From Roseiarcus sp963730555 (lineage in GTDB: Bacteria; Pseudomonadota; Alphaproteobacteria; Rhizobiales; Beijerinckiaceae): a DNA stretch of 64,000 bases. Of the stretch, positions 19,053 through 28,528 are shown one piece after another (the stretch's first letter is position 1; each line of letters begins with the position of its first letter). Position numbers and translations under genes: made by a program. The notes under the pieces were generated by a model that was not told the origin of the DNA, ran no database searches, and saw only the letters and a program-made list of their open reading frames with translations. The stretch lies in assembly GCA_963730555.1 (NCBI GenBank), contig CAVSSS010000006.1:186001-250000 (forward strand), written 5' to 3'.

Positions 19053-20063
19053 TCAACCCCAGCAGATCTTCATGGCTTCGTCGGAGGTGATCGAGGGAAC
19101 GCCCGGAACCGGCTTGTCGGTGACAAGCTTCTCACCGGTGTCCTTGCTCTCGGGTTTCTTGCCGGTCTTGATGTATTCGGCGATCGCCTCGACGCCGTCA
19201 GAGGCCATGAGCAGCGGATATTGCTGAGAGGTGGCGCCGATGATGCCTTCCTTGACCCATTTCACGCCCTGGCAGCCTCCGTCGACCGCCACGATCGTCA
19301 GACCCTTCTCCTTGCCGGCGGCCTTGAGGGCCGCATAGCCGCCATAAGCGGCCGGCTCGTTGATCGCGTAAACGAGATCGATGTGGTCGGCCTTCTGAAG
19401 GATGTTCTCCATCGCCTGACGGCCGCCTTCGGTCGCGCCCTTGGTCACGTCCGAGCCGACGATCTGCGGGCTATCGCTTTGGGCATAATGCTTCGGATCC
19501 TTAACCGGGATGCCGAAGCCGGTGAGGAACCCATTGTGACGCAGATAGTCGACGGTCGGCTCGTTGGGGGCGAGGTCGAGAGTGGCGATCTTGGCGGCAG
19601 CGGCCTTATCGCCGAGCGTGCCCTTGGCCCACTCCCCGATCAGCTGACCGGCCTTGAAATTGTCGGTCGCGAAATTGGCGTCGGCCGCCGTGATCGGGTC
19701 GAGCGGAGTGTCGAGCGTGATGACGAGGACGCCGGCGTCGCGCGCCTTCTTGACCGTTGGCACGATCGCCGTCGAATCGCTTGGCACGAGCAGGATGCCC
19801 TTGGCGCCAGCGGCGATGAGCTGCTCGATCGCTCTCACTTCGCCATCGTTGTCGCCGTCGAATTTGCCGGCATAGGCCTGAGGCGTCAGGCCAAGCTCCT
19901 TGGCCTTCGCCTCGAACCCTTCCTTCATCTTGACGAAGAAGGGATTGGTGTTGGTTTTCGTGACGAGCCCGACAATATCGCCGGCGTGAGCTGGCGCCGC
20001 CACGAGGGCGAGAGACAGGGCCGTAGTCGCGATCGACGTGAACAATCCAGAAATCTTGGACAC
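19053..20063 (-). CDS. frcB: Periplasmic sugar-binding protein, FrcB-like
   Basis: 336 residues, Peripla_BP type I fold (ribose/fructose-binding). Start GTG 20063 is chosen because GGGAGG lies just before it and a proper signal peptide follows (ISGLFTSIATTALSLALVA, cut after AHA). The mature N-terminus GDIVGLVTKTNTNPFFVKM and TLDTPLDP/FATDNFKAG segments closely follow rhizobial FrcB as I remember it. Binds sugar in the periplasm and hands it to FrcC. The ATG at 20096 is the alternative start. Upstream lies a palindrome shared with the divergent ROK repressor. Confidence 0.87.
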   Translation of the reverse strand: MSKISGLFTSIATTALSLALVAAPAHAGDIVGLVTKTNTNPFFVKMKEGFEAKAKELGLTPQAYAGKFDGDNDGEVRAIEQLIAAGAKGILLVPSDSTAIVPTVKKARDAGVLVITLDTPLDPITAADANFATDNFKAGQLIGEWAKGTLGDKAAAAKIATLDLAPNEPTVDYLRHNGFLTGFGIPVKDPKHYAQSDSPQIVGSDVTKGATEGGRQAMENILQKADHIDLVYAINEPAAYGGYAALKAAGKEKGLTIVAVDGGCQGVKWVKEGIIGATSQQYPLLMASDGVEAIAEYIKTGKKPESKDTGEKLVTDKPVPGVPSITSDEAMKICWG

Positions 20064-20192
20064 TGGTTTCCTCCCGATAAGTCGATACGGCGACATCGAT
20101 CGTCACAGCCACAGGCGGGCTGGACGTAACGTCTTTGCCTTCCCGTGACCGTTTGCCGCCGGCTCATTTCTTAGGGCAGACTTTTCGCTAAG

Positions 20193-20231
20193 AGTCAAGG
20201 ATAACTACATCCGCTTGAATTATCCTTGACA
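20193..20231. promoter_or_regulatory. Perfect inverted repeat overlapping divergent -35 boxes; likely ROK operator
   Basis: GTCAAGGATAA (20194-20204) and TTATCCTTGAC (20220-20230) are an exact 11-bp inverted repeat with a 15-base spacer. It lies 131 bases before frcB and 74 bases before the ROK gene. Each outward end contains a -35-like hexamer: TTGACA on the plus strand at 20226-20231 and TTGACT on the minus strand at 20198-20193. Protein bound here would cover the -35 boxes of both divergent promoters. No good -10 boxes could be fixed by eye. Binding by the adjacent ROK regulator is inference. Confidence 0.7.
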
Positions 20232-20304
20232 GGCGCCACGTTCGGCACGATCATGCGGTCGAGATCGTCTACGACTAGGCATAAGCGTAGGATGAAGGAG
20301 GCGC

Positions 20305-21582
20305 ATGGCGACCCGCTCGTATGCGATGAGTGGCCTCGATGGCGACACGGTGGCAGGCTCGCCGCTTGTCGTCATCTCCCTTATGAACGCTGGCGGCGCC
20401 AATCAGGCGGGCGTGCGCATTTACAATGAACGTTTGTTGCTCTCGCTCGTGCGCCGTTTTGGTCCGTTATCCAAGATCGAAGTCGCGCGGTCGACTGGAC
20501 TGTCCGTTCAAGCGACGTCCGCAATTATGAATCGATTGCAAGCGGAGGGACTGTTGAAGCGAGAAGCCCCGCTCCGTGGCCGAGTGGGCCAGCCGACGAT
20601 CCCGATGTCGATCGATCGCGAAGGCGCCTTTTCGTTCGGACTCAAAATCGGCCGGCGCAGTTGTGATTTGGTGCTGGTCGACTTTGGCGGAGGGATTCGC
20701 CAACGGACCTGCAGAGCTTACGCATTTCCCACGCCGATGATGATCCTTGACTTCGTCCGAGAGTCGCTGCCCTTGCTCGCCGCTTCGCTTACGGCGTCGC
20801 AGAGACGGCGGATCGCCGGCGTTGGCGTCGCAACCCCCTTCCAATTGTGGAACTGGGAATCCGAAATCGGCGCGCCAGAGGGCGCGATGAATGCCTGGCG
20901 GCACTTCGACGCGGAAAGCGAAATCGCGGCCGTGTGCCCCTATCCGACGACGCTTTGCAATGACGCGACTGCCTCCTGCGCGGCTGAGTTTTTCTTCGGC
21001 CGCTGCTGGCGCTATCGCGACTTCCTCTACTTCTTCGTCGGCGAATTTCTCGGCGGGGGGTTAGTGCTCGATGGTGCGCTGCGTCCCGGGCGGACGGGCA
21101 ACGCAGCCGCGCTCGGTTCAATGCCAATTATGGCGAAGGCTAACGGCGGCATCGCTCCGCAGCTCATCGCGTGCGCGTCAATTTATCAGCTGGAGCGGCG
21201 GCTCGAAGCAGCTGGCCTCGACTCTTCGTCGATTTACGCGACGCCGGAATCGTGGGGCGAATTGGGCGCTCAGCTCGATACCTGGATTGAAGACGCCGCG
21301 TCCGCTCTGGCCTACGCGACAGTCGCGGCGATCTCGGTCATCGACTTTGAGGCGATCGTGATCGACGGCGCGCTGCCAGCAGCGGTGCGTGAGCGCCTCA
21401 CCGCCCGTGTGGCTCAGATCTTCGCTGGTCTCGACCGGCGCGGTTTGAGCGACGTCGACATTGTCCCGGGCTCAATCGGCGCCGATGCGGGCTCGATCGG
21501 AGGGGCGGCGTTGCCCCTGATCAAGCAATTCGCTCGCGATCGAGAAGTTTTGTTCAAGGACGCGATGAGACAGGCGAGCTGA
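20305..21582 (+). CDS. ROK-family transcriptional regulator of the sugar locus
   Basis: 425 residues. An N-terminal winged-helix domain (about 35-95; ARSTGLSVQATSAIMNRLQ is the recognition region) is followed by a ROK/sugar-kinase-like domain (about 105-420). The kinase-like domain lacks a clear DxGGT phosphate motif (VDFGGGIRQR instead), and the usual CxCGxxGCxE zinc motif is absent, so it is a non-catalytic sensor. The start has AAGGAGG seven bases before ATG. It is divergent from frcB and upstream of zwf-pgl, so it probably represses the frc operon, and perhaps itself and zwf-pgl, with a sugar as inducer. Confidence 0.88.
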   Translation: MATRSYAMSGLDGDTVAGSPLVVISLMNAGGANQAGVRIYNERLLLSLVRRFGPLSKIEVARSTGLSVQATSAIMNRLQAEGLLKREAPLRGRVGQPTIPMSIDREGAFSFGLKIGRRSCDLVLVDFGGGIRQRTCRAYAFPTPMMILDFVRESLPLLAASLTASQRRRIAGVGVATPFQLWNWESEIGAPEGAMNAWRHFDAESEIAAVCPYPTTLCNDATASCAAEFFFGRCWRYRDFLYFFVGEFLGGGLVLDGALRPGRTGNAAALGSMPIMAKANGGIAPQLIACASIYQLERRLEAAGLDSSSIYATPESWGELGAQLDTWIEDAASALAYATVAAISVIDFEAIVIDGALPAAVRERLTARVAQIFAGLDRRGLSDVDIVPGSIGADAGSIGGAALPLIKQFARDREVLFKDAMRQAS

Positions 21583-21687
21583 AACAAAAGCGCTCCGCAT
21601 CGCGAGCTTGGCTCAGAGCGCGTTGGTCGGTAATCTGCAAGCGCGGGAGGCTGGCGAAACCGCCCCAAGCGACCCAACAGAGTCTTC

Positions 21688-23165
21688 ATGGCCACACGCA
21701 TCGTCAAAGTTGAACCATTCGATCTCGTTGTCTTTGGCGGCACCGGCGATCTGGCTCATCGCAAGCTCTACCCGGCGCTGTTTCATCGCGAGCGAAGCAA
21801 CCAATTCTCCGAGCCAACTCGAATCATCGGAGCTTCGCGGCGTCAGCTCAGCCGCGACGCGTTCCGCAACTCGGTCAGGGACACGCTGACAAAGTTTCAC
21901 ATCATCGGCGGCGGTGTGGACCGGGTGACGGAGCGATTTCTCTCTCGAACTCGACTACGTTGCTGTCGACGCCATGAAAGATGGCGGATGGACGGACCTG
22001 AAGGCGTTGCTTGGCGCCGATGACCGCATCCGCGCGTACTATCTCGCGACCGGTCCTGACCTGTTCGGTCCGCTGGCGAAGCGCCTCGGCGCCGAGGGCC
22101 TGGCAACCCCCCGCTCAAGAATTATCGTCGAGAAACCGATCGGCAGAGACGGCGCTAGCGCCGCGGCCATCAACGACGTGATTGGTTCGGTCTTTCTTGA
22201 ACGAAACATTTTTCGCATCGACCACTATCTTGGCAAGGAATCGGTGCAGAACCTCATGGCGCTGCGTTTCGCCAACATCCTTCTCGAGCCTTTGTGGAAC
22301 AACGCGCACATTGATCACGTGCAGATTACCGTCGCTGAGACGCTTGGCGTCGAGGGACGAGGCGGCTATTACGAAGAAGCCGGCGCAATGCGTGACATGG
22401 TCCAGAACCATATGATGCAGCTCCTCTGCCTTGTTGCGATGGAGCCGCCGAATTCACTCGAGGCCGATTCCCTGCGGGATGAAAAGCTGAAAGTGCTGAA
22501 GGCGTTGCAACCGATCGACGAAACCAACACCTCAAATCTCACCGTGCGTGGGCAATATCGCGCCGGCTTTGTCGACGGCGGCCCCGTTCCGGGTTACCTG
22601 CAGGACATCGGCAAGGAGGAGAGCGACACGGAAACGTTCGTTGCTCTCAAAGTTGCAATCGCCAATTGGCGGTGGGCCGGGGTTCCCTTCTATCTTCGCA
22701 CAGGCAAGAGGCTTCCCCAACGCTTTTCGGAAATCGCGGTCGGATTCCGGCGCGTGCCGCACGTCATATTCGCGATGCAACCCGACGGCATACCTGCCAA
22801 ATCGCCTCGTGATGCGCGTCCAGCCGGACGAAGGGATCAAGCTGTGGATGATGGTGAAGGAGCCAGGGCCAGGCGAGATGCGGCTGCAGCATGTGCCGCT
22901 CGACATGAGCTTCGCCAAGGCGTTTGGCATGCCGTCTGCAGACGCCTATGAGCGGCTGCTGATGGACGCCCTCCGCGGCAACGCCGCTCTTTTCATGCGA
23001 CGCGACGAAGTCGAAGCAGCGTGGAAATTCATCGATCCCATTCGCGACGCCTGGGCGCAATCGGGCGAGCTGCCGCGCCACTATGCCGCCGGCGCCTGGG
23101 GGCCCAACGCGTCGGTCGCGTTGATCGAGCGCGACGGGCGAACCTGGAATGAGGAATACGAATGA
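21688..23165 (+). CDS. zwf: Glucose-6-phosphate 1-dehydrogenase (two frame breaks)
   Basis: First enzyme of the oxidative pentose-phosphate and Entner-Doudoroff routes: glucose 6-phosphate plus NADP to 6-phosphogluconolactone. The NADP loop is FGGTGDLAHRKLYPAL, the active-site segment FRIDHYLGKE, and later come NHMMQLLCLVAMEPP and FYLRTGKRLP. The frame breaks near 21946-21951 (before LDYVAVDAMKDGG) and near 22796 (before NRLVMRVQPDEGIKL). Repaired length is about 491 residues, normal for the family. The stop overlaps the pgl start as ATGA. Both breaks interrupt conserved sequence, so indel errors are the likely cause. Confidence 0.93.
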
Positions 23166-23917
23166 TCGAGACCGGTTTTCGTCGCCGCGAATTCGCCAAT
23201 GGCGAAGAGTTGGCTCAAGGGTTGGCCGACTGGACGGCGGAGCGTCTACGCGAAGCTATCGCAGCGCGAGGCGTCGCGTTGCTCATCGTCTCCGGCGGCA
23301 AGTCACCCGCTCGTTTTTTTGACCGGCTTTCGAATTTGGACCTCGAGTGGTCGCGGGTCGCGATCACGCTCGCCGACGAGCGACGGGTAGCCGACGACAG
23401 CCCTCGCTCCAACGCCCGGCTGGTGCGCCAGAGGTTGCTGCAGAATCGCGCACGGGCGGCAAGCTTTACGCCGCTTGCGGACGTTCGTTTGCCCGAGGAC
23501 CAGGAGATCGTCGCCGCAAGCGCCCGGATCGCCAATTTGCCGACGCCTGCGGACGTCGTGATTTTAGGCATGGGCGATGATGGACACACCGCTTCCTGGT
23601 TTCCCGGCGCCGAAGGGCTCGCCGCAGCGATGGACCCCGGGGCTAGGCAACTCGTCGCTCCGATCGTTGCGCCGGATGCGCCAGAACCGCGGCTGACGCT
23701 CACGGGACGCGTCATCTTGCGCGCCAAGGCAGTCGCGCTCGAGATCCAGGGGACGAGCAAGCTCGCCACTTTCTCAGCCGCGCTCGAGGCTGGCCCTGAA
23801 CAGGCTATGCCCATTCGCGCCGTGTTGCGAGGCGCCGCCGATCGCCTCACCGTGTTCATGTCGTCACGGGCGGACGCTTCTCCAGACGCAACGGCCGAAA
23901 CGCATCCTGCGGCTTGA
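23162..23917 (+). CDS. pgl: 6-phosphogluconolactonase
   Basis: 251 residues, DevB/Pgl family. Hydrolyses 6-phosphogluconolactone to 6-phosphogluconate. Family signatures are LLIVSGGKSPARFF, ITLADERRVADDSPRSNARLVR and LGMGDDGHTASWFPG. The start ATG overlaps the zwf stop (ATGA), so translation is probably coupled. The usual next step enzyme, edd, is not adjacent; eda is at 38320. Unbroken frame. Confidence 0.95.
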   Translation: MIETGFRRREFANGEELAQGLADWTAERLREAIAARGVALLIVSGGKSPARFFDRLSNLDLEWSRVAITLADERRVADDSPRSNARLVRQRLLQNRARAASFTPLADVRLPEDQEIVAASARIANLPTPADVVILGMGDDGHTASWFPGAEGLAAAMDPGARQLVAPIVAPDAPEPRLTLTGRVILRAKAVALEIQGTSKLATFSAALEAGPEQAMPIRAVLRGAADRLTVFMSSRADASPDATAETHPAA

Positions 23918-23989
23918 TTGCCGCGATCTACCGGCGCTGCGTGAAGGTGCGCTTGCCGCGGCCCCTGGACTCCGCTCGAACCTGTCAAA

Positions 23990-25489
23990 TCACGCGATTT
24001 CCTGCGAAATCTTCCGTGCGCGGTAATATGTGTTCCGACGTGATTTATCGGCTAGTCGCTGTGGAGCTCGCTGACGAGCGCGTTCGTAATTCAGAGCAAT
24101 CACGAGCGCCATCAGCGAAAAGATCATCATATGATTTTCTTTCTGCGACAGAACGAGTCTGTTCATGGTAAATCCTATGAAACTGCAAGCCAATGCGCCT
24201 GCCAACGCGCCAGATTCCGACATGTCAGAGAGATAATTCCGTAGGCCATACCAGACAGGAAGCGCGAGCAGGCCAAGGAAAAATACAAGTCCTAGCACCC
24301 CAGTCTCGACGATCAGCGATAGCATATAGCTATCGATCGACGGCATCCCGATGATGAGACCCCCGAGCCCGAAACCATGCCCGGTAATCGGATTTGACTT
24401 GATAAACTGCGCTCCGGCCATCCACTGCTCGTATCGCGCATCCGTGCTAACCGCCTGAGCGGCGCCTCCTAGCACCATGTCGTGCACGCGGTGGGAGAAC
24501 ATGAGTGCGGCAATGACACAGCCGAAGCCGATAACGCCGAGGACCGCAGCAATTGCTGGGGCTAGACTTGTCTTACTGCCCGCCGCTTTGCGGATCGAAT
24601 AGAAAGCGACAAACGTGGCGACAGACGCGATGACGCCGACAAATCCGCCTCGCGACCCCGAGCAGAAAATTCCAACAATTCCGCCGAAGGCAACGACCCC
24701 ACCGAGGACCCTCTCAAAAAGCTTCTCTCGGTGAAAAAAGAAAAACAGGCCGATCGGGATGACGATGATTTGAAATTCTCCAAAGGAAAGCGGAGTGACA
24801 AAGGTCGACGACGCTCTAAATAGGCCATTTCTAAAATCTTGAGGGTTTGGCAGAAGATTTGCGAGCGTCGGGTTATTCTCAATCATCGTCGCCAACATAC
24901 CTTTTGGAAAGATATCGATGAAGAACCGATGCTTGAGAAAAAACTCAGCAACCCCGGCTGCCGTATTGAATATCGCGCAGAAGCAGGTGATCTTTAACAG
25001 AAACACGACCTGGTTCCTATCTCTAGCAATATAGATCATCGCAAAGAAAGGCACGTACCACGATAGGATTGCATCCGCGAGAGCCGAGAATGATTCAGAA
25101 GGACTGACCGAGGTGAAAATTGATAACGCTGCTGTAGCAAGGAAGCCGGCCGCGCATATGAAAAGGAGCAACGAGGCGCGAACACGTTCCACGATTTGTC
25201 GTCGGGCGTCAGACGACGCTGCAATCGCGACAAGGAACGGCACGATGAGGCAAAATGTCGCGAGGCGGCGGGCTGAAATCCAAGGCAGACCGGAGAACTG
25301 GATTGCGTAATAAAAGGGAACGGTAAGATCGGTGACTAGCATGACGAAGAACGCCATGCGAATAAGTCGCGGCGACACCAGGGGCAGATCTGGCATAACC
25401 CAGAGCAGCACCAGTCCGGCGGCCGCGACGATTGCAAACGCGCCCATCGGCGGCAGAACGACCGCGGATATGCCAAGAACGAAGCCCAA
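23990..25489 (-). CDS. O-antigen ligase/polymerase-like membrane protein
   Basis: 499 residues with about eleven to twelve hydrophobic segments and one large periplasmic loop (about 160-225 and 355-385), the layout of the WaaL/Wzy_C family that joins or polymerises surface polysaccharide units. The large loop carries GHGFGLGGLIIG, comparable to the family's (N/G)-x-x-x-G-x-G stretch. The start is uncertain: the only usual codon in the frame is a TTG at 25489, inside a hydrophobic segment. Codons upstream (to 25627) continue that segment (RYLAPIVAWAVAS), and an ATG at 25634 in another frame would fit after a frameshift near 25555. GC content is lower than in its neighbours. Confidence 0.78.
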   Translation of the reverse strand: MGFVLGISAVVLPPMGAFAIVAAAGLVLLWVMPDLPLVSPRLIRMAFFVMLVTDLTVPFYYAIQFSGLPWISARRLATFCLIVPFLVAIAASSDARRQIVERVRASLLLFICAAGFLATAALSIFTSVSPSESFSALADAILSWYVPFFAMIYIARDRNQVVFLLKITCFCAIFNTAAGVAEFFLKHRFFIDIFPKGMLATMIENNPTLANLLPNPQDFRNGLFRASSTFVTPLSFGEFQIIVIPIGLFFFFHREKLFERVLGGVVAFGGIVGIFCSGSRGGFVGVIASVATFVAFYSIRKAAGSKTSLAPAIAAVLGVIGFGCVIAALMFSHRVHDMVLGGAAQAVSTDARYEQWMAGAQFIKSNPITGHGFGLGGLIIGMPSIDSYMLSLIVETGVLGLVFFLGLLALPVWYGLRNYLSDMSESGALAGALACSFIGFTMNRLVLSQKENHMMIFSLMALVIALNYERARQRAPQRLADKSRRNTYYRARKISQEIA

Positions 25490-26181
25490 AGCGATGGACG
25501 CAACCGCCCACGCAACGATTGGCGCAAGGTAACGAATGAGGTCGGGCCGCGGCGCGCACCGCGAGTCTCGTTTCTCCGAGGGCGGTGGAGGCGACTCGGG
25601 ATAGCGGGAAACGATTCCCGATTCGAGTTATCATCTCTGTGCCGAACTCCCGAACAGTCCCGAGGCTGCGTTCGTCGCCTCGTATTGTCCAATTTACGGT
25701 CTATATCCGTATCCGCGTCAACCGCCTCTCTCACGCCCGGCGACGAGGTCGAGTCCCGCCGCGTCGCTGTTGGCTCCAGGATTGATCATTTCTAACAATA
25801 AAGCATTGAAGCTCGTCGGCGATTTGTTCGGCGTCCCCTGCCCGTGCCTGATTTTTCGCCGCAGGATTGGGGCGAGCCAAAAATGACCAATAATTCAAGC
25901 TCAATCTTCGCCTCTAAAGCGAAACGCACTGAAACATTAACGCGGCGGTCGCGTCAACGCGAGAGGCCTTGGCCGATCTTCATGGCCGAACTTGGATGTC
26001 CCGGCTTCCTCGGGCGACGCGCCTTGCTTCCCGCAGCCCACACGGGCAGAGCAAAATGGGGCTGCCGGGCTGATCGAGCAACAACTCGATCCGTTCGCAG
26101 TCATTGAGTTGACAAAAACGTAAGGTCTAAATGTATTCGAAAACGGTCCGTGCATAAGATTTTTCCTGGAGCGTTGATGCA
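25490..26181. other. Intergenic region, no complete gene seen
   Basis: About 690 bases between the divergent ligase/polymerase and glycosyltransferase genes. The first about 140 bases probably hold the displaced N-terminal codons of the polymerase. The rest has only short frames without similarity to anything I know. AT-rich patches near 25790-25950 may contain promoters, but none can be fixed. Confidence 0.5.
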
Positions 26182-27118
26182 ATGCGCAATTCGAATTGTG
26201 ATGTCATTTTGGCTGTTTGGAACGGCGAGCGTTACCTTCCAGCGATGCTCGGATTACTTATTGAGCCAGACCACTCGTGACTTCAACGTTCTAGTGCGCG
26301 ACGATGGCTCGCGCGACGGGTCGCTCGAAATTCTTGAGAAGTACAAACCGAAGTTCGGCGGTCGCTTTAGCGTCATTACGGGCGAGCCTTCAGGCTCTGC
26401 CACGTCCAATTTTGCTGTACTCATGCGAGAGACTAAAGCCGATTATGTCCTCTTCGCGGATCAGGACGACGTCTGGAAGCCGGAAAAGGTCGAACCCACC
26501 TTGCGATCTTTGAAGGAAGCCGAAGCAAAGTATGGCAAGTCGACGCCAATTTACTTCGCGACCGATATCGCAGTTGTCAATAAAGATCTTGAGGTGATTA
26601 GTCCAAGTTATTGGAAATGGAAACGCCTTAACCCAAGCATGATGGGTAAGCTGAGCCAGAGCCTTATATGCGTGCCAATTCAAGGCATGGCCTCCGGAAT
26701 AAACCGGGCGCTTCTGGATCTGTCTAATCCCGTTGCAGAGAAGGCCATTAGTCACGATTGGTGGGCCCAGCTCATCGCGGCGGCGATGGGCAAGGTCATT
26801 TGCGATCCGACAACGACTGCACTCTATCGTGTCCACGGCGGAAACGCCTCCGTTCCGAAACAGGTTGGCGTTCTTCCATATTTAAAACTGGGATTGGACG
26901 CCAGCTTCCTACGTCGTGGTCTTGGAAGGCGGATCGAGCAAGCCAACGCTCTTGCCGATGCCCTTGCGGGAAGAATGCCGCCCGACAAACTGAAAGTCAT
27001 TCGGAGGTTTACGAGATTGCAGTCTCAAGGATTCCTGCAGCGCCGGTGGACGCTCGTCAGCGGCAACTATCTCTATCATGACTTGGTGCGCAGCGTCGCC
27101 ACATTCGTATTGATGTGA
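26182..27118 (+). CDS. Family 2 glycosyltransferase (rhamnosyltransferase-like), frame broken near 26237-26258
   Basis: GT-A fold sugar transferase for surface polysaccharide. Seen are the nucleotide-sugar loop VRDDGSRDGSLEIL, the metal-binding FADQDDVW, SGINRALLDL and HDWWAQLIAAA, the pattern of RfbF/WsaF-like rhamnosyltransferases. The uninterrupted frame has an N-terminus unlike the family. One frame over, ATG 26182 starts RNSNCDVILAVWNGERYLPAML, which is the missing first strand. A single indel near 26250 joins the two to about 311 residues. It lies divergent from the O-antigen ligase-like gene, in lower-GC DNA, just before the mobile elements; horizontal acquisition is plausible. Confidence 0.83.
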
Positions 27119-27196
27119 GGATTTCTGTCGGTTGGCGGCGCCGCAGACAGAGCCAGAGGCTTCTCTAGGCGCCGACGAATGCCGAGGCGGATCTGC

Positions 27197-27441
27197 TGTG
27201 ACCCCCGACGTTCATTGATTTGGAGCCAGAGTCTGGGGCTGAGATTGGCGCATGGGCGCCGGCGGAGCAACGGGCGATCGGCGTAGCTGCGAAGCCTATC
27301 GAGCGTTGCGGTGAAGGTTCGAGCGAAGGCGGCGGGGGTCAAATAGCCGAGCGCGGAATGCGGGGGCTTTTGGTTGTAGCCCATGCTCCAACGCGCCAGG
27401 ATGTCTCGGGCGTGGCCGAGATCGTAGAAGATCGTCTCATT
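27197..27441 (-). pseudogene. 3' part of IS3-family transposase OrfB, separated by the IS1595 insertion
   Basis: Encodes the C-terminal end of an IS3-family (IS407-like) integrase-type transposase: LLNETIFYDLGHARDILARW, then YNQKPPHSALGYLTPAAFA. It continues the frame of the piece at 29030-29369; the IS1595 element and its duplicated 8 bases lie between them. Reading runs on past the presumed element end at 27197 to 27076 without the usual stop. Confidence 0.85.
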
Positions 27442-27474
27442 GAGCAGTTCGGTCTTAGGCAGCAAATGCACCAA
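27442..27474 (+). repeat. Left target duplication and terminal inverted repeat of the IS1595 element
   Basis: GAGCAGTT at 27442-27449 is the 8-bp target copy. Bases 27450-27474 (beginning CGGTCTTAGGCAGC) are a 25-bp terminal repeat identical to the inverted copy at 28997-29021. Confidence 0.93.
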
Positions 27475-27565
27475 TTCGCTTCATGGAAGCCTGATGTGGA
27501 AGCGCAATATTGCCTTTTTGGCATTGAGAACATATAGTGAACATTGATTCACGAGCCAAGAGCAA

Positions 27566-28528
27566 ATGGCGCAGCATTTCCTCCTATCAGCGGCAGCGCG
27601 TACGCTTTCGGTCAGGTCAATTTATGCCGGCGGCGAGCAGAAGGCCTATCGGCGATTTTGCGCCTTGCGCTGGCCTGAGACGAATGGATCGCCGGTCTGC
27701 CCAAGATGCGGCTGCCTCGAGGCCTATGATCTGAAGGCGCGCCGTCGGTTCAAATGCGCGGCGTGCCACCATCAGTTCAGCGCCACCTCCGGCACAATCT
27801 TCGCCTCGCACAAGCTCTCCTTCGTTGACCTTCTCGGCGCGATCTGTCTGTTCGTAAACGCCTCGAAGGGCTTGTCGGCGGTGCAGTTCAGTCGCGATCT
27901 CGATGTCCAGTACAAGACCGCCTTCATCTTGATGCACAAGCTGCGCGAGGCTATGGCGCATGAAACCGCCGAGGCACGGCTTGCTGGCGAGGTTGAGATC
28001 GACGGCGCCTATTTTGGTGGTCATGTCCGTCCCACCAACGCCACGAAGGATCGTATCGATCGCCGGCTTTTAAAGAACCGTAGCAGCAAGCGAAGGGTCG
28101 TGATTGTGCTGCGTCAGCGCGGCGGCCGCACCCTGACGCGGAGCTTTCTGCGCGAGGCTGAGGGCGTTGAGTTTGCCAATGCGCGGGTGGAACCAGGTTC
28201 GATCCTGTCGGCGGACGAAGTGGCCCATTGGGATTTGTTGGCAAGCGGCTTTGAACTCAAGCGGGTCAATCATTCCGAGGCCTATAGCGAGAATGGCGTC
28301 CACACCAATCTCGCCGAAAGCTATTTCTCCCGCCTGCGCCGAATGATCCGCGGCCAGCATCACGCGGTGAGCGGCAAATATCTCAGCGCCTATGCCGCTC
28401 ATGCCGCTTGGCTCGAGGACCACGGCAGGGAGAGCAACGGCATGCTGGCTGATCGGTTGATCCTTGATGCGCTCGCCGCTCCAATCAGCCGGACGTGGTC
28501 CGGCTATTGGCAACGACGCGCAGCGTAA
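27566..28528 (+). CDS. IS1595-family transposase
   Basis: 320 residues, full length. An N-terminal zinc ribbon (CPRCGC and CAACHH, about residues 45-70) is followed by an ISXO2-like catalytic domain: first Asp in EVEIDGAYFGG, second Asp in LSADEVAHWD, and the acidic/Asn position in HTNLAESYFSRLRRM. Start ATG 27566, 116 bases inside the left end of the element. The frame is unbroken. Its 3' end overlaps the convergent passenger gene by 44 bases. Confidence 0.95.
   Translation: MAQHFLLSAAARTLSVRSIYAGGEQKAYRRFCALRWPETNGSPVCPRCGCLEAYDLKARRRFKCAACHHQFSATSGTIFASHKLSFVDLLGAICLFVNASKGLSAVQFSRDLDVQYKTAFILMHKLREAMAHETAEARLAGEVEIDGAYFGGHVRPTNATKDRIDRRLLKNRSSKRRVVIVLRQRGGRTLTRSFLREAEGVEFANARVEPGSILSADEVAHWDLLASGFELKRVNHSEAYSENGVHTNLAESYFSRLRRMIRGQHHAVSGKYLSAYAAHAAWLEDHGRESNGMLADRLILDALAAPISRTWSGYWQRRAA

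Noticed and set aside
27197..27210. TGTGACCCCCGACG as proven left end of the IS3 element
   Set aside because: It matches the right end only partly and no 3-4 bp direct duplication flanks the pair, so it is kept only as an approximate limit.
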